DNA of 64,000 nt. Origin: Loripinus fragilis (Eukaryota > Mollusca > Bivalvia > Lucinida > Lucinidae). Below are positions 1-10,015 of the stretch, piece after piece (the stretch's first letter is position 1; each line of letters starts with the position of its first letter). The notes beneath the pieces were generated by a model. It was not told where the DNA came from, ran no database searches, and was given only the letters and a program-made list of their open reading frames with translations. Both the position numbers and the translations under genes were made by a program. The DNA lies in assembly GCA_964019695.1 (NCBI GenBank), contig OZ026520.1, positions 25,868,130 to 25,932,129 of the forward strand. Reading direction: 5' to 3'.

Positions 1-73
1 AGAATGTAAATATTAGATCATACATGCTATGCTCATTTTCTCACATGGTCGCTTATTCTGTTACCTCTTACAG

Positions 74-173
74 GAGGTAATAGATCTGTATGGTGGAATT
101 GTGAAGATGCTGGACACCGGTGACAAGGTCAAGGTTGACCAAACGCACTTGGAAACTGTGATACCCGCCATAG
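74..173 (+). CDS. KIN: KIN17 exon (KOW-domain start)
   Basis: Acceptor ttacctcttacag precedes GAG at 74 and the donor gtgagta follows 173. The exon has 100 nt, read in phase 0, and leaves one G to be completed by the next exon. It encodes EVIDLYGGIVKM and continues to TVIPAI, the first half of the KIN17 C-terminal KOW/SH3-like fold. Confidence 0.88.
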
Positions 174-3100
174 GTGAGTAGACTGATCCATCTTGCACTA
201 TCTACTTCAATTGTTGGGACACTTAAACTCCCCACCATCCTTGTTTTAACTCCTTATATCCTAGCGTCGTCTGCTGATAACTTTTGCATATAGTTTGTAC
301 CCAGACCAGGCCCGACAAAATGTCGGGCCTGACCTGGATCCAAACTATTTCACACTTTGATGGTATTCCTGTAAGAATTTTTCGAAGAAGTTGATTTTGA
401 AAAAAATTAAGCAGACAAAAAAAAAAGCATAAAAAATTACCCAGGATGCAAAGAGTTAAAGTATGAACAAGCCCATATGACTACCTGAGTAAGTGATTAT
501 ATTCTAGTGACTGCAGGGCTTGCACAGCCTTGAGAAGTACTTGAATATGGTGGGCTTTATTGAAAAGACCATAAAATTAAATTTGCCTTGAAAAGTTCTG
601 GAAAACTGCTCTCGGGCCTTCACAGTACTTGAATTTTACTGTTAACATTTAATGAACACCAAGTTCATTATAAAATTGCTTTAAAAATGCCTTATTAGGT
701 GTAGCATATACTACTACTACTACTATAAATGCAAAGGTTGATCAGGATGTTCAATGGTGGTGACATAATGTAAACCACTTAATATTTGCGACAGCTAAAT
801 TAGGCGATTTTTATAGACTGACATATTGGCGTATTTTCATTTTGGCGGTGTCTCATTCTAATTCCCTTTTAAGTTATGTTCTATTCTCAAAGGGTCTACT
901 TTTAAAGGAGAGAATATGCTCCATAGGGGCTACTTTTACAGGAAAGAATATGCGCTCCATAGGGGCTACTTTTACAGGAAATAATATGCTCCCTATGGGG
1001 AGCATATTCTTTCCTTTAATAGTAGCACCTTTTAAGATGTTGTTTCCTCTATGTTGAAACATACTCTAGCATTCAAAAGTTGGTTTTTGATGACTCTACA
1101 GATACAAACATACAAAGGGTGTGTGACCAAATATTACTTATTGTGTAAATGAACTCAAAACTGTATTTCCCAATCTCATATTTTGACGATTAATTATTTT
1201 GATGAGCCAAATGCACCAAATAAAAGTGTTTTACAGTTTAACCATGTCAAGGCAGTTTCTTTTATCAAGAAAATGGCTTTTTGTTTACTTTTTGTTCTAT
1301 AAGAAGTTAGGTTTTAGTGTTTATTGGATTCATCTCCTCGAGACACAATAAATAAGTACCAACAGCATATGTTTTCAACGAGATAACACTAGAGAAATTG
1401 TGTGAGATAGTATACAGACAATTTATATTTATTAAGTCTCAATTTGGATTCTTAAAGAAATTAAGAAATTTGAAAATGTGTTCTGTAGTAAATTGTTGGT
1501 GGCCCAATGGTAAAATTGCCGTTGGCGCTCCTTAAAAAGTATTTAGGTCACTCCCTATTTGCAAGGTGGTATTTTAATCTGGGAACACCCAAAATGTAAA
1601 GCAGAATAGTGACTATTTGGAAATCAAGTACAATGTATGGTAATCCCATGAAAGTATCATTACAAGATATTATTTTGATGTATTTATAGGGAAGAGTGTT
1701 ATGCTAGTGAATGGAGCGTACCGAGGACAGGCAGCTACACTGGAGAGTATCAATGAGAGAAAGTTCTCCTGCTCAGTCAGTCTCAATGTCTGTATCATAA
1801 CAAGATATTTGTTCTATTTATAGGAAAGAGTGTTATGCTAGTGAACGGAGCATACCGAGGACAGGCAGCTACACTGGAGAGTATCAATGAGAGAAAGTTC
1901 TCCTGCTCAGTCAGTCTCAATGTCTGTATCATAACAAGATTTTTGTTCTATTTATAGGAAAGAGTGTTATGCTAGTGAATGGAGCATACCGAGGACAGGC
2001 AGCTACACTGGAGAGTATCAATGAGAGAAAGTTCTCCTGCTCAGTCAGTCTCAATGTCAGTATCATAACAAGATATTTATTTTGATGTATTTATAGGAAA
2101 GAGTGTTATGCTAGTGAATGGAGCGTACCGAGGACAGGCAGCAACACTGGAAAGTATCAATGAGAGAAAGTTCTCCTGCTCAGTCAGTCTCAATAGTGTA
2201 TGTATAACAGTAAATCTATTACCATCTTCAACCTAATTAGCACATGATGAGCATGCTTTTCAACTCGACTACACAACGTGCAATGAGCTATTGTAGTCAC
2301 CACTGTCATAGGTGTTCTTGTTCCTTTCCTGTCACACTGTCTTAAAGTTTTCTAGAAGTCCATATCTTGACAACCACTTGTCAGAAATCATTCATACCTG
2401 TACCATAGATACCTTGTAGGGTTAGCTTTCTTTCCACGGAATCGGACCGTAGGGTCCATGCCCGGGATGGGGCTAGAGGTAAAAATCTAGTACATATCCA
2501 AAAGATAGGATTTTTGCGTTAATATTTTCTAGAAGTCCATATTTTGACAACCACTTGTCAGAAAGAGTTCATACTTGCACCATAGAAACCTTGTAGGGTT
2601 AGCTTTCATTCCGTTACATCGGACCCTAGGGTCCATATGGGGGGATGGGGCTAGAGGTCAAAATCTAGTACATATCCCAAAAGACAGGATTTTTGTGTTA
2701 AAGTTTTCTAGAAGTCCATACTTTGACAACCCCTTGTCAGAAAGCATTCATACTTGCACCATAGATACCTTGTAGGGTAAGCTTTCATTCCGTGACATCG
2801 GACTCCAGGGTCCATGCCGGGGGTGGGGCTAGAGGTCAAGATCTAGTACATATCCAATAGATAGGATTTTTGCATTCAAGTTTTCTAGAAGTCCATATTT
2901 TGACAACCACTTGTCAGAAAGCATTCATACTTGCACCAGAGATACCTTTTAGGGCTAGCTTTCATTCGACGACAAGTGTAGACTTAGACGAGCCTGTGCA
3001 GCCTCCTTTTAAGCTTAGAAACTCCAAATGATGTTCAGTTAGTAGCTTAACACTCATAGAATATTCAAGCGACTTGCAAAGGCTCTTATCAGACTGCGCC

Positions 3101-3863
3101 TATGGGCAGGCTGATCTGAGGCTTTGGTGATCGCACATACTACATTGTTGGAAATCTCATGTCGAAGCTTATATACCAACAATTTTTATGCCCCCTGTTA
3201 TCCCAAGATCAGAGCATATTGATTTTGGCATGCGCATTTGTGTTTGTGTGTTAAATATAATTGTTGGCCATACATTCGAACTGTTTGCCTTAGAGCTTTG
3301 ATATTTGACATGCATATACCTTGATACCAAATTGTACAGCCTTGTGTCCTTGACCCTCGGACTACTTTTGAGAAAGGAGATGTATGATAGCCATATTTTT
3401 ACACTATGCCTGCATCTATTTTTCACAAACATGTCTTTTGAGTAATTTATTACTTAAGGGTCTTTTTGTTTCTGCTTCTGTGGATTTTGAGCTAACAGTC
3501 AATCATGTGCAGTGGTCTATAATTTTCATGGGTGAAGGTTTTCAAGATTCCTAAATTCAAGATTTTGAGGCCGACTTTCTGTAAAAAGTCAGTCATCCTT
3601 AAAATACTGTATAAGGCAGATTGTAATAGCTTATAGTTATATTCTCAGTTTATCTAATAACAAAAGCATTTAACTTGAAATTGTTAGAATTCTGTAAGCA
3701 TTCTGCAAGTTTTAAGATTTTAATTTTCTTAAGTTTAGGAGTTTGAAATTTTGGAACTTTCACCAATGAATTTTGTTTCGATTTATTCCAGGGTTCATAT
3801 AAAGGCAGAATTTTAGACAATATTCCATACGAAGATATTTGTAAAATCTACCAGCCCTTTTGA
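74..3863 (+). CDS. KIN: KIN17 (KIN) DNA/RNA-binding protein, 3' part of gene (multi-exon)
   Basis: C-terminal exons of a KIN17 orthologue, a conserved nuclear protein linked to DNA repair, replication and pre-mRNA processing, which ends in a KOW/SH3-like domain. Exon 74-173 encodes a stretch containing VKMLDTGDKVKVDQTHLETV. It ends in phase 1 at a gtgagt donor and joins an exon encoding KSVMLVNGAYRGQAATLESI, then a last exon encoding YKGRILDNIPYEDICKIYQP and stop. These match the known KIN17 C-terminus in order and spacing. The upstream exons (zinc finger, winged helix) lie before the window. The unusual point is that the middle exon occurs four times in tandem (1690-2197). Introns are about 1.5 kb before the repeated exon and 1.6 kb after it. 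Splice sites are inferred by eye; the identity is secure. Confidence 0.88.
246..459. mobile_element. TTAA-flanked hairpin MITE (family H2)
   Basis: Ends are TTAACTCCTTATATCC at the left and aaagagttaa at the right, giving TTAA termini (246-249 and 456-459). The core (about 291-352) is a palindrome with arms around cccgaca/tgtcggg. Other copies sit near 4028-4250 and 25013-25230. TTAA termini suggest a piggyBac- or Kolobok-type non-autonomous element. Confidence 0.7.
515..665. repeat. Dispersed repeat (copy near 62940-63420)
   Basis: The text gcttgcacagccttgagaag followed by repeated ttgaaaagt words recurs at 62943-63060 and again around 63375. It is a dispersed repeat of unknown type inside a KIN17 intron. 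Confidence 0.5.
900..1062. repeat. Short tandem/hairpin repeat
   Basis: A motif of about 42 bp (gctccataggggctactttta) is repeated and then followed by its inverse, ending in ctttaatagtagcacc. The symmetry makes similar spurious ORFs appear on both strands. Confidence 0.6.
1690..1787 (+). CDS. KIN: KIN17 penultimate exon, tandem copy 1
   Basis: The acceptor tttatag precedes GGAAG and the donor gtctgt follows AAT. It is 98 nt, entering in phase 1 and leaving in phase 0. It encodes (G)KSVMLVNGAYRG to CSVSLN. Upstream sequence around 1663-1689 resembles the spacer before copy 4, so the duplicated unit includes flanking intron. Confidence 0.75.
1824..1921 (+). CDS. KIN: KIN17 penultimate exon, tandem copy 2
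   Basis: 98 nt with the same intact acceptor (tttatag) and donor (gtctgt) as copy 1, 134 bp downstream of it. Differences from the other copies are synonymous. The spacer before it (1788-1823) is only 36 nt, too short for an ordinary spliceosomal intron. Confidence 0.72.
1958..2055 (+). CDS. KIN: KIN17 penultimate exon, tandem copy 3
   Basis: 98 nt, again 134 bp from the preceding copy. The acceptor is tttatag and the donor is gtcagt. The reading frame is intact and encodes the same peptide as copies 1 and 2. The preceding spacer (1922-1957) is 36 nt. Confidence 0.72.
2097..2197 (+). CDS. KIN: KIN17 penultimate exon, tandem copy 4
   Basis: The acceptor is tttatag. The best donor is gtatgt at 2198, which makes this copy 101 nt (one extra Ser codon before the junction) and keeps phase 0 into the last exon. 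Its donor is the strongest of the four, and it differs synonymously (GCA, GAA) from the others, so it may be the ancestral copy. The preceding spacer is 41 nt. Confidence 0.78.
2346..2960. repeat. Tandem array, about 178-bp unit, 3.4 copies
   Basis: Units begin with ttttctagaagtccata near 2347, 2525, 2703 and 2880, and contain gacaaccacttgtcagaaag and a Gly-rich-looking ggggctagaggt. The array sits in the last KIN17 intron and shows no coding signal. Confidence 0.8.
2970..3170. repeat. Dispersed element, inverse copy at about 50815-51045
   Basis: The right end reads attgttggaaatctcatgtc. The same ends and interior (agcttagaaactcc, gatcagcctgcgc) recur in the opposite orientation in QARS1 intron 4, where both ends carry the word. 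It is probably a foldback DNA element. Confidence 0.55.
3792..3863 (+). CDS. KIN: KIN17 terminal exon
   Basis: The acceptor ttattccag precedes GGT at 3792; 23 codons then TGA at 3861-3863. It encodes YKGRILDNIPYEDICKIYQP, matching the KIN17 end that contains a YEDI motif. Phase 0 at its start fits all four copies of the preceding exon. A candidate AATAAA lies at 4428-4433, about 565 nt downstream; this polyadenylation assignment is weak. Confidence 0.86.
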   Translation, partial: GSYKGRILDNIPYEDICKIYQPF

Positions 3864-4027
3864 CCCGGCCAGTAACATTAGTCATTGACTGTTGGAATTA
3901 ATCCCTGGGCTGGCCAAGCTGTTACATGCTCTGCAGTGTACAGAAGAAGCGAAGATGTATGGCTCTTCGAGGCAGAAGTCAGGAATGTGACAATAGCTGG
4001 TCTATTGTTTTTTAAGTGAAAACAGAT

Positions 4028-4250
4028 TTTAGCTCTTTTCCTTGCTAGAGGTGACTTTTATCGTCTGCTGATGAACTTTGCAAACAGTTTGGACCCAGAT
4101 CAGGACCGACAGAATGTCGGTCCTGATCTGGATCCAAACAGTTTGACACTCTGATAGTGTTCCTGAAAGATTTTTTGAAAAAGTTAATTTTGAAAAAAAG
4201 TCAGTAGAGAAGAACAAAAGCATGAAAATTTGCCAGCATGGAAACGTCTT
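4028..4250. mobile_element. H2-family hairpin MITE, degenerate ends
   Basis: The core palindrome at about 4076-4145 has arms ggacccagatcaggaccgac and the inverse ending tcctgatctggatcc. It matches 291-352 and 25110-25190. The outer TTAA ends are mutated. Confidence 0.6.
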
Positions 4251-5018
4251 CAAGCATGTATCACAACTGCAACAGACAACAAATTTTGTGATATCTTTCT
4301 TGATTTTCAAGTAAAATGATGACTAGACATTACCTGTGAATCATCTATATAATATCCATAACGTCAAGTTCAGTATATATCGTCCAACAACGAGTTCTTG
4401 TGGTATAAACAGTTTTCGTGATATTTTAATAAAATACATTTGGAAACTTTTTATTGAAGAGTTTTCTTTCATAACTGACCCAAAGGTCAAGTTTATGAAT
4501 ATTCATGATCAAATTATGCAGAAGGCATGTTTGGTCCCGTAATCAGGGGGTCATCTCAAAACTGGCATGACAGTCAGAAAACTTCAGATATCTGACACAA
4601 TGTATGAAATATAACAATCTTTTTTTACTTTTTCTTTCATGTTTAACTTGGTAATTTTATAGAAAACAATCTACAGAAGACATTATTTACAAAATAACTT
4701 AATAATGTGGTGTTACAACTATAATTATTGCTACTTTTGAGATGGCCCACAAAAACTTGTTGGTAAAACAATTTAAAAAATGGCGGACTGTAGTCTCAGA
4801 AAACTTCAGAAAAGTTTATTCTGGGAGAAAAAATCCATGGAAATTATTAAAGTTAAGTGGGATAATGATTGTTTTATCTGAAATAATCTACAAAAAAGTC
4901 ATTTTATTTGATATAGTTTGTGCTTTCTCTCAGCACGTTTTAAGTGGACTAGCATAGATAGTTTCCTTCATATGCAACCATTATGGATTTCTTTCAAAAA
5001 GCAAGTTAAAACATGCTA

Positions 5019-5255
5019 TTAACCCTTTATATACTAGTGACTCCTAAATGCTTAAATGCATACTTTGGCAAACAGTAAAGACCCAGATGAAATGCCACAA
5101 GATGTGGCATTTCATCAGTGTCTACACTGTTTGCTAAGACAAAAACGATCTTCAGAGAAAGAAGTACAATTTTCTATTTTTATGTGACCAATGGACCATC
5201 CATAGTTTATTGTATCAAACCAGAAGGAAGAATCCATTTGTGAATAAAGGGTTAA
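5019..5255. mobile_element. TTAA-flanked hairpin MITE (family H3)
   Basis: The termini are TTAACCCTTTATATAC and ataaagggttaa. The core palindrome is gatgaaatgccac...gtggcatttcatc. Related copies lie at 57104-57352 and 62246-62473 (inverse), with core-only matches at about 30535-30610 and 48195-48265. Confidence 0.72.
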
Positions 5256-5288
5256 AAGTTCAAATTTTAAGCTAAAGTTATGGCCTTC

Positions 5289-5546
5289 AGGGGACAAAAA
5301 TATTTAAATATTGCACCTGTCCTGCAGGACTAGTGACTAACAAATTTCACTCGTCCTGCAAACTTATGCACTTGTTTTTAAAAGTGTATGCAATAAAGAA
5401 CTTTAGGGATTAATATGTTATATGACTTCCTCGAGTAATTCTTTCCAAAGCACTTGTCCTACAGGATGAGTGCTTTGGGAAAAATTACTTGTCCTTTCTA
5501 GATTTCAGTCGTAATTACGAGCGGACAAGTGGAATTTTTGTCCCCT
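5289..5546. mobile_element. hAT-like MITE with AGGGGACA termini
   Basis: The element runs from AGGGGACAAAAA to the inverse ending TTGTCCCCT. Flanks are ggccttc and ggccattc, an imperfect 7-8 bp duplication. The interior contains repeated ctcgtcctgcaggac words. It is the same family as 51175-51542. Confidence 0.65.
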
Positions 5547-5625
5547 GGCCATTCTTACAGTTTTACTTTGTGTATTCAGAACTTTAGTTAAGAGTGGGTA
5601 ACGATAATTTAATTTTCTTATTTCT

Positions 5626-5730
5626 CAACCAAAACATATGTTGTGGGTACTAAAAAAAACCCCGTCTCAATGAGATGGTTCTTTTGAGCACCCAAAACAT
5701 TTGGTAAAATTGATCGGTAAGAAAATATTT
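5626..5730. repeat. Hairpin element H1 (catatgttgtgggtact family)
   Basis: Arms ctcaaccaaaacatatgttg and a complementary word built on gagcacccaaaacat enclose gtctcaatgagat. Other copies lie at about 45933-46040, 46178-47060 (interrupted), 50255-50350, 55255-55345 and 61500-61600. Confidence 0.65.
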
Positions 5731-5755
5731 AAAATTTTATGCTGAAATTTTTTAT

Positions 5756-6660
5756 TTATCTAAACCTGTGGTATTTATTAAACTTGATGGAATGACCACA
5801 ACCATGTAAAGATATTTGTTTTAACTTGCTGAAGATGACTGTTTCCAAAAATATTCTAGCAGTTTGCAAAGAGTGAAGTCCTAAGGACCTCAGACAGAGG
5901 TAATGGGGGCCACAATGTATTGCTGCGTATAATTTTGAAAAAAGGTGGTTAAATGCTTCAATCTTGATATATAAGTTCACTGTTAGTCTCTATTTTATGA
6001 TATTGCATTTAGTTCTATTTCAATAAATGTATGGCTTTATTTTTGGACTGAAATAGTCACTTTTGTAATAAATATGAAAAATTAGAAAAACACTTTTTAA
6101 TATTGTCCCCCTCCTTCTTCGCCCCAAAGGTATATCAGGGTTTATGGAGTGAGATATTAACCACTTCTGTCAAAAAATATTGAAATTGTTGATAATGGGA
6201 GAAAAATATCATAGCAAATGTAATTTAGTTAAAGATTTTGCAATTATTCTCACTGAAAATTAATAATTTCTCATCATGATTGGCTGAACGAGATATTTTA
6301 TCTCGTAATATTCTGTTCCAGAATTATTCCTGTATATGGGTTTTTATATTTTAGATAATATATGTGAATGGCATGGTGGGACTTGGGAGGGGAACAGTAC
6401 CACACAGCCAAAAATATGAAGTCTGGATGCTTCATAACATTTGTGTTTTGGGGTTTTAAGTGTTCTATTGAAAAACTTTTTGTGAAATATAATAAATAAA
6501 AGGAAAGATTAAAAAATCTTCTTATCAATAACTACTAGCCAAATTTGAAAATAGCTTGGAATAAATGATCATTTGCTCAAATTGTTTTGTTCCATCAAAA
6601 ACATGGGGGTTGTGGCCAGTTTTGTCTATGAATATTAAAGGAAACCTTTAAAAAGTAAGA
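5756..6660. other. Intergenic stretch, no feature recognised
   Basis: AT-rich sequence with no convincing exon, repeat or RNA gene. Short ORFs here show no family resemblance. AATAAA-like words occur at about 6021 and 6070 but cannot be assigned to a transcript. Confidence 0.5.
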
Positions 6661-6831
6661 AACAGGGCAAAGATCAGGAACAGATACAATCAAGCACCAC
6701 ACCTGCTTCAGGATACCAATCGGAAAGCAGTGTTCACTTTTACGCCGTAATAATATCTAAATACACAGCGAAAATCGTTGGTAAGCAAAAAAGACAAGTA
6801 GCTTGCGTCCATGGAACGCAAGATCAAAAGC

Positions 6832-7043
6832 GGGAGCGCAGTGGCTCAAGTGATAGAGTGCTTGACTCGAGACCGAAGGGGCGCGGGTTCGAGCCTCACC
6901 AGCGTCACTGCGTTGTGGACCTTGAGCAAGACACATTTATCCTAGCTTAGTACTGGTTCAACCCAGGAAGATCCGTCCCTATATAACTGAATGATTCTTG
7001 ATGGGACGTAAAGAATCAAATCAAACAAAACAAACAAAAACAA
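6832..7043 (+). mobile_element. tRNA-derived SINE, copy 1
   Basis: The tRNA-like head has a pol III box A region (gtggctcaagtgatagagtg) and a box B (gggttcgagcc). The body (cactgcgttgtgg...gagcaagacacatttatcc) follows, then a tail agaatcaaatcaaacaaa. A perfect 14-bp target duplication, gcaagatcaaaagc, lies at 6818-6831 and 7044-7057. Confidence 0.85.
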
Positions 7044-7514
7044 GCAAGATCAAAAGCAGTCGACTTTTAACACATTTAAGCCAGCTCAATAGTGAAAAGA
7101 GTTAAAACCCTTGAATATAGGTCTTTTGTACTTTGAAACACTTCAAAATCACAAAGAGACTGCTATAAATAGTATTCAGTTGTGGTTTTCCTAGATCCGT
7201 TGTTCATAGCAACGGTTGAAATCAGAATGAGGCTCAGCTATATAATGATTTAGGTTTTCCAAAAATCAATTTGCTGGGTAAAAATGGCGTTTGCCTCGAG
7301 GAATCACACTAGAAATATTTAAATAACTTAATAAAGAGTTTTCTGAAGCCATTATTACCACAATTCGATGTTTCATCCATTCAAAAATGCGTTCACGGAC
7401 AGGTTCAGCGATTTTCAACAGTCACAAGTAAATTAATCTTGATCTAGAGGGCAAGTAAAGACTTTTTAAAAGCGAAAAAAGTTTAATAGTCAGACTCCAT
7501 CACTGCTAAAAAAT

Positions 7515-7800
7515 AGTGAGTATGTTCAGGAAATACCACAATCACAAACCGCAGACAACCCCATGGCACCGCGAGGAAGAGCCACTCAACCATCACAAGA
7601 CACCAGGAAGACAAATTAAGCAAAGCAACCAGCTCTTCCACATCAAAATTATTGCAATACTAGAATGGACAAAAAGTAACATACACCAAAACATAGAACA
7701 ATAACAGACTCCCACAAAGGGAGTAACAATAAGCAAAAGGTCAGCAACAACAGAACCACCGCCTTAGAACGGACAGCAACCTAAGCCACCAGGGGGGGGG
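7515..7800. repeat. Dispersed repeat, direct copy at 13775-14280
   Basis: Shares accacaatcacaaaccgcag-like text, the gaggaagagcca word and an end caacagaaccaccgccttag with 13775-14280, where a SINE is inserted. The terminal accgcctt(a/g)gaacgg word also occurs in the Penelope-like 3' UTR at about 10240, so it may be a relative of that element. Confidence 0.5.
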
Positions 7801-8199
7801 GGCGGGGGGCTTAAATGCATTTTACTGGTACCAAATCGTCGCCCTAGATTCATAAGCATACCAAAAACAGACAGAAACAACATAAATTCTTTGTTGAAGT
7901 ACAAGAAATGTTCAACTCGCATGAAGGCGTTCTAACTAATGCAATGTATCATCATGGAGAAACACTCTAAGTCTACTTCCTTCTTGAATTATTTAATTGA
8001 TCGTCAATCACTTAGTGTAAACTGAAAATGTTTGAGATTAAGATTAATTGATAGTTTTAGCTAACTTCTTTGTGTTTAACATTGCAAAAAAATAGGTTGG
8101 GTAACTTTCTGGGACTCAGTAAAATTTACATGGGACTCAACTTTTGTTGATGCCCTGGGTCCCAGGGACGCAATAGAAATCAAACCTAAATCTAACACT

Positions 8200-8345
8200 G
8201 GGAAAGTGACAAATTCACAATTAGACATCACAAATGAGAGCCAAGAGGTCAGCCCTTTTCCAGCAGGTGACCACAAGTCATTAATAAACAGTGGAGCACG
8301 AAAGCATAACAAAAACAAGACAGAAATAACATAAATGATCCATCA
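8200..8345 (-). mobile_element. Fragment of Penelope-like 3' UTR
   Basis: The stretch gaaagtgacaaattcacaat through gccaagaggtcagcc, with gcaggtgaccacaa, matches the minus-strand 3' UTR found at about 10080-10200 and 31230-31320. Confidence 0.55.
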
Positions 8346-8527
8346 ATAAAAAGACTTGCACAAAAGCATAACAAAAACAGACAGAAACAACATAAATTCT
8401 TTGTTTAATCACAGATTGTTAATCAATTTGATTTTACAAAGTTAGGAGGATTCCAAACGAGCTAAACACATTTTATATTTTGACAGGCTGAAGTGCCTTT
8501 GTGCTATCAAATCTGATAATATGTAGA

Positions 8528-8935
8528 GTGAAAGGACCAGTGTCTATAAGGCCTGTTTCACGGCCATTATGAATTTCCTTTAAACTTTGTGTAATAAAAG
8601 TAGTATGCCTTGTCTGTAAAATCATGAAATGTTGGATCAATAGATGAAGTTTTCTGAGTTGCATATTCATTTGAATTGGGTGGGGTAATTCCAACCCAAA
8701 CTGGGTTATTCAACGAAAACGGCTATATTTTTATAACCATATATAGCTGGGAATCAGCCATTTTAAAATTAGATATGGGATATCAGATATAAAAACTGAC
8801 ACTTATGATATTTTAAAATATTTATAAATGATAAGTATATACTCACTTGAAAGTCATACCGAAACTTAGTATTTTTCTTCTCCAACTTTACATAAAACCA
8901 CAACATCTTTTCATACTTTAATGGATTCAATGGAT
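8528..8935. repeat. Long inverted repeat, left arm
   Basis: The arm pairs with 13350-13742 read in reverse. Shared words include gaaaggaccagtgtctataa, cataaatgataagtatatac-like text and accacaacatcttttcat. Arms are about 400 bp and diverged; they enclose about 4.4 kb. It looks like a non-autonomous DNA element with long TIRs. Confidence 0.7.
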
Positions 8936-9104
8936 GTTTAATGGTTACAAAGTATAAGATGATAACTAAAAAAATTATGAAGAATCGTTTCCATGGTGAT
9001 TACTTTAAGAGTTATCTGCCCGCAAAACCAGGAGTTTTATTTTCTTTAGAGGGGGTATACATGAATTAGAGATTTTAGATACTCATTTGTTTCTGAATTA
9101 AATA

Positions 9105-10015
9105 ATGATTGGTCATGGTGTGTAGGATAAAACAAAGGTTTCAGATAGCTGATATGACCTTGTGGTCAAAGTTAAAGGTCACTAATACTTAGAACTTGTC
9201 CATGGCTTAAAATGCAATTACCTCTTTTATTTTTTGACCTAGTGTGAACATATTCGCTAAAATGATTACCTATCATGTGTAGATTACAACAAAAGTCTAG
9301 GAATATGGATATGACCTTGAAATCAAGGGTCAGAGTCAAATATTCTTAAAAACTGTCACACTGCTCATAATACAAACTCCTCTTTGGTGTATGCATGGGA
9401 TGTGTTCCTATTTAGCACAACGATTGCGTTTGATGTGCAGATTAAAACGAAGGTTTCAGATAGCTGATATAACCTTGTGGTCAAAGGGCAAGGTCACTAA
9501 TACTTAGAACTTGTCTATGGCTCAAAATGTGAATTCCTCTTTCATTTTTTGACCTATTGAGTATATATTTAACACAATGATTGCCTATCATGTGTAGATT
9601 ATTACAGAAAATCGCAGAATATGGATATGACCTTGAAATCAAGGGTCAAAGTCAAATATTCTTAAATACCATCACACTGCTCATAATACAAACTCCTCTG
9701 TGGTTTATGCATGGGATGTGTTCCTATTAGCACAACAATTGTGTATGATGTGCAGACTAAATAGCTGACATGACCTTGTGGTCATAGGCCAAGGTCACAC
9801 ATACTTAAAAAAAGTAATAAGGTTGCAAAGATCAGGAATCGATACAATCAAGTACCACACCTGACCCTACTTAAAGCCTGTAAAATTGCATGAAAAAAAT
9901 ATATCTTCATTTATTTTTACCGAGGATGTTCATATTTGCCACAATGTTTGCATATCATATGTTGATTGCATCAAACGTCTCGGAATAGATTTATGACCTT
10001 CAAGTTGCGGGTCAA
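9105..10015. repeat. Tandem array, about 310-bp unit
   Basis: Repeats of aaggtttcagatagctgata (near 9138 and 9453) and gatatgaccttgaaatcaag (about 9308 and 9625). About 2.5-3 units. A further piece with the ggctcataacacaacctccg word appears at 13165-13290, on the far side of the Penelope-like insertion. Confidence 0.75.

Noticed and set aside
842..1062. Mirror-image ORFs on both strands
   Set aside because: They are produced by a short tandem and inverted repeat; the peptides are themselves repetitive.
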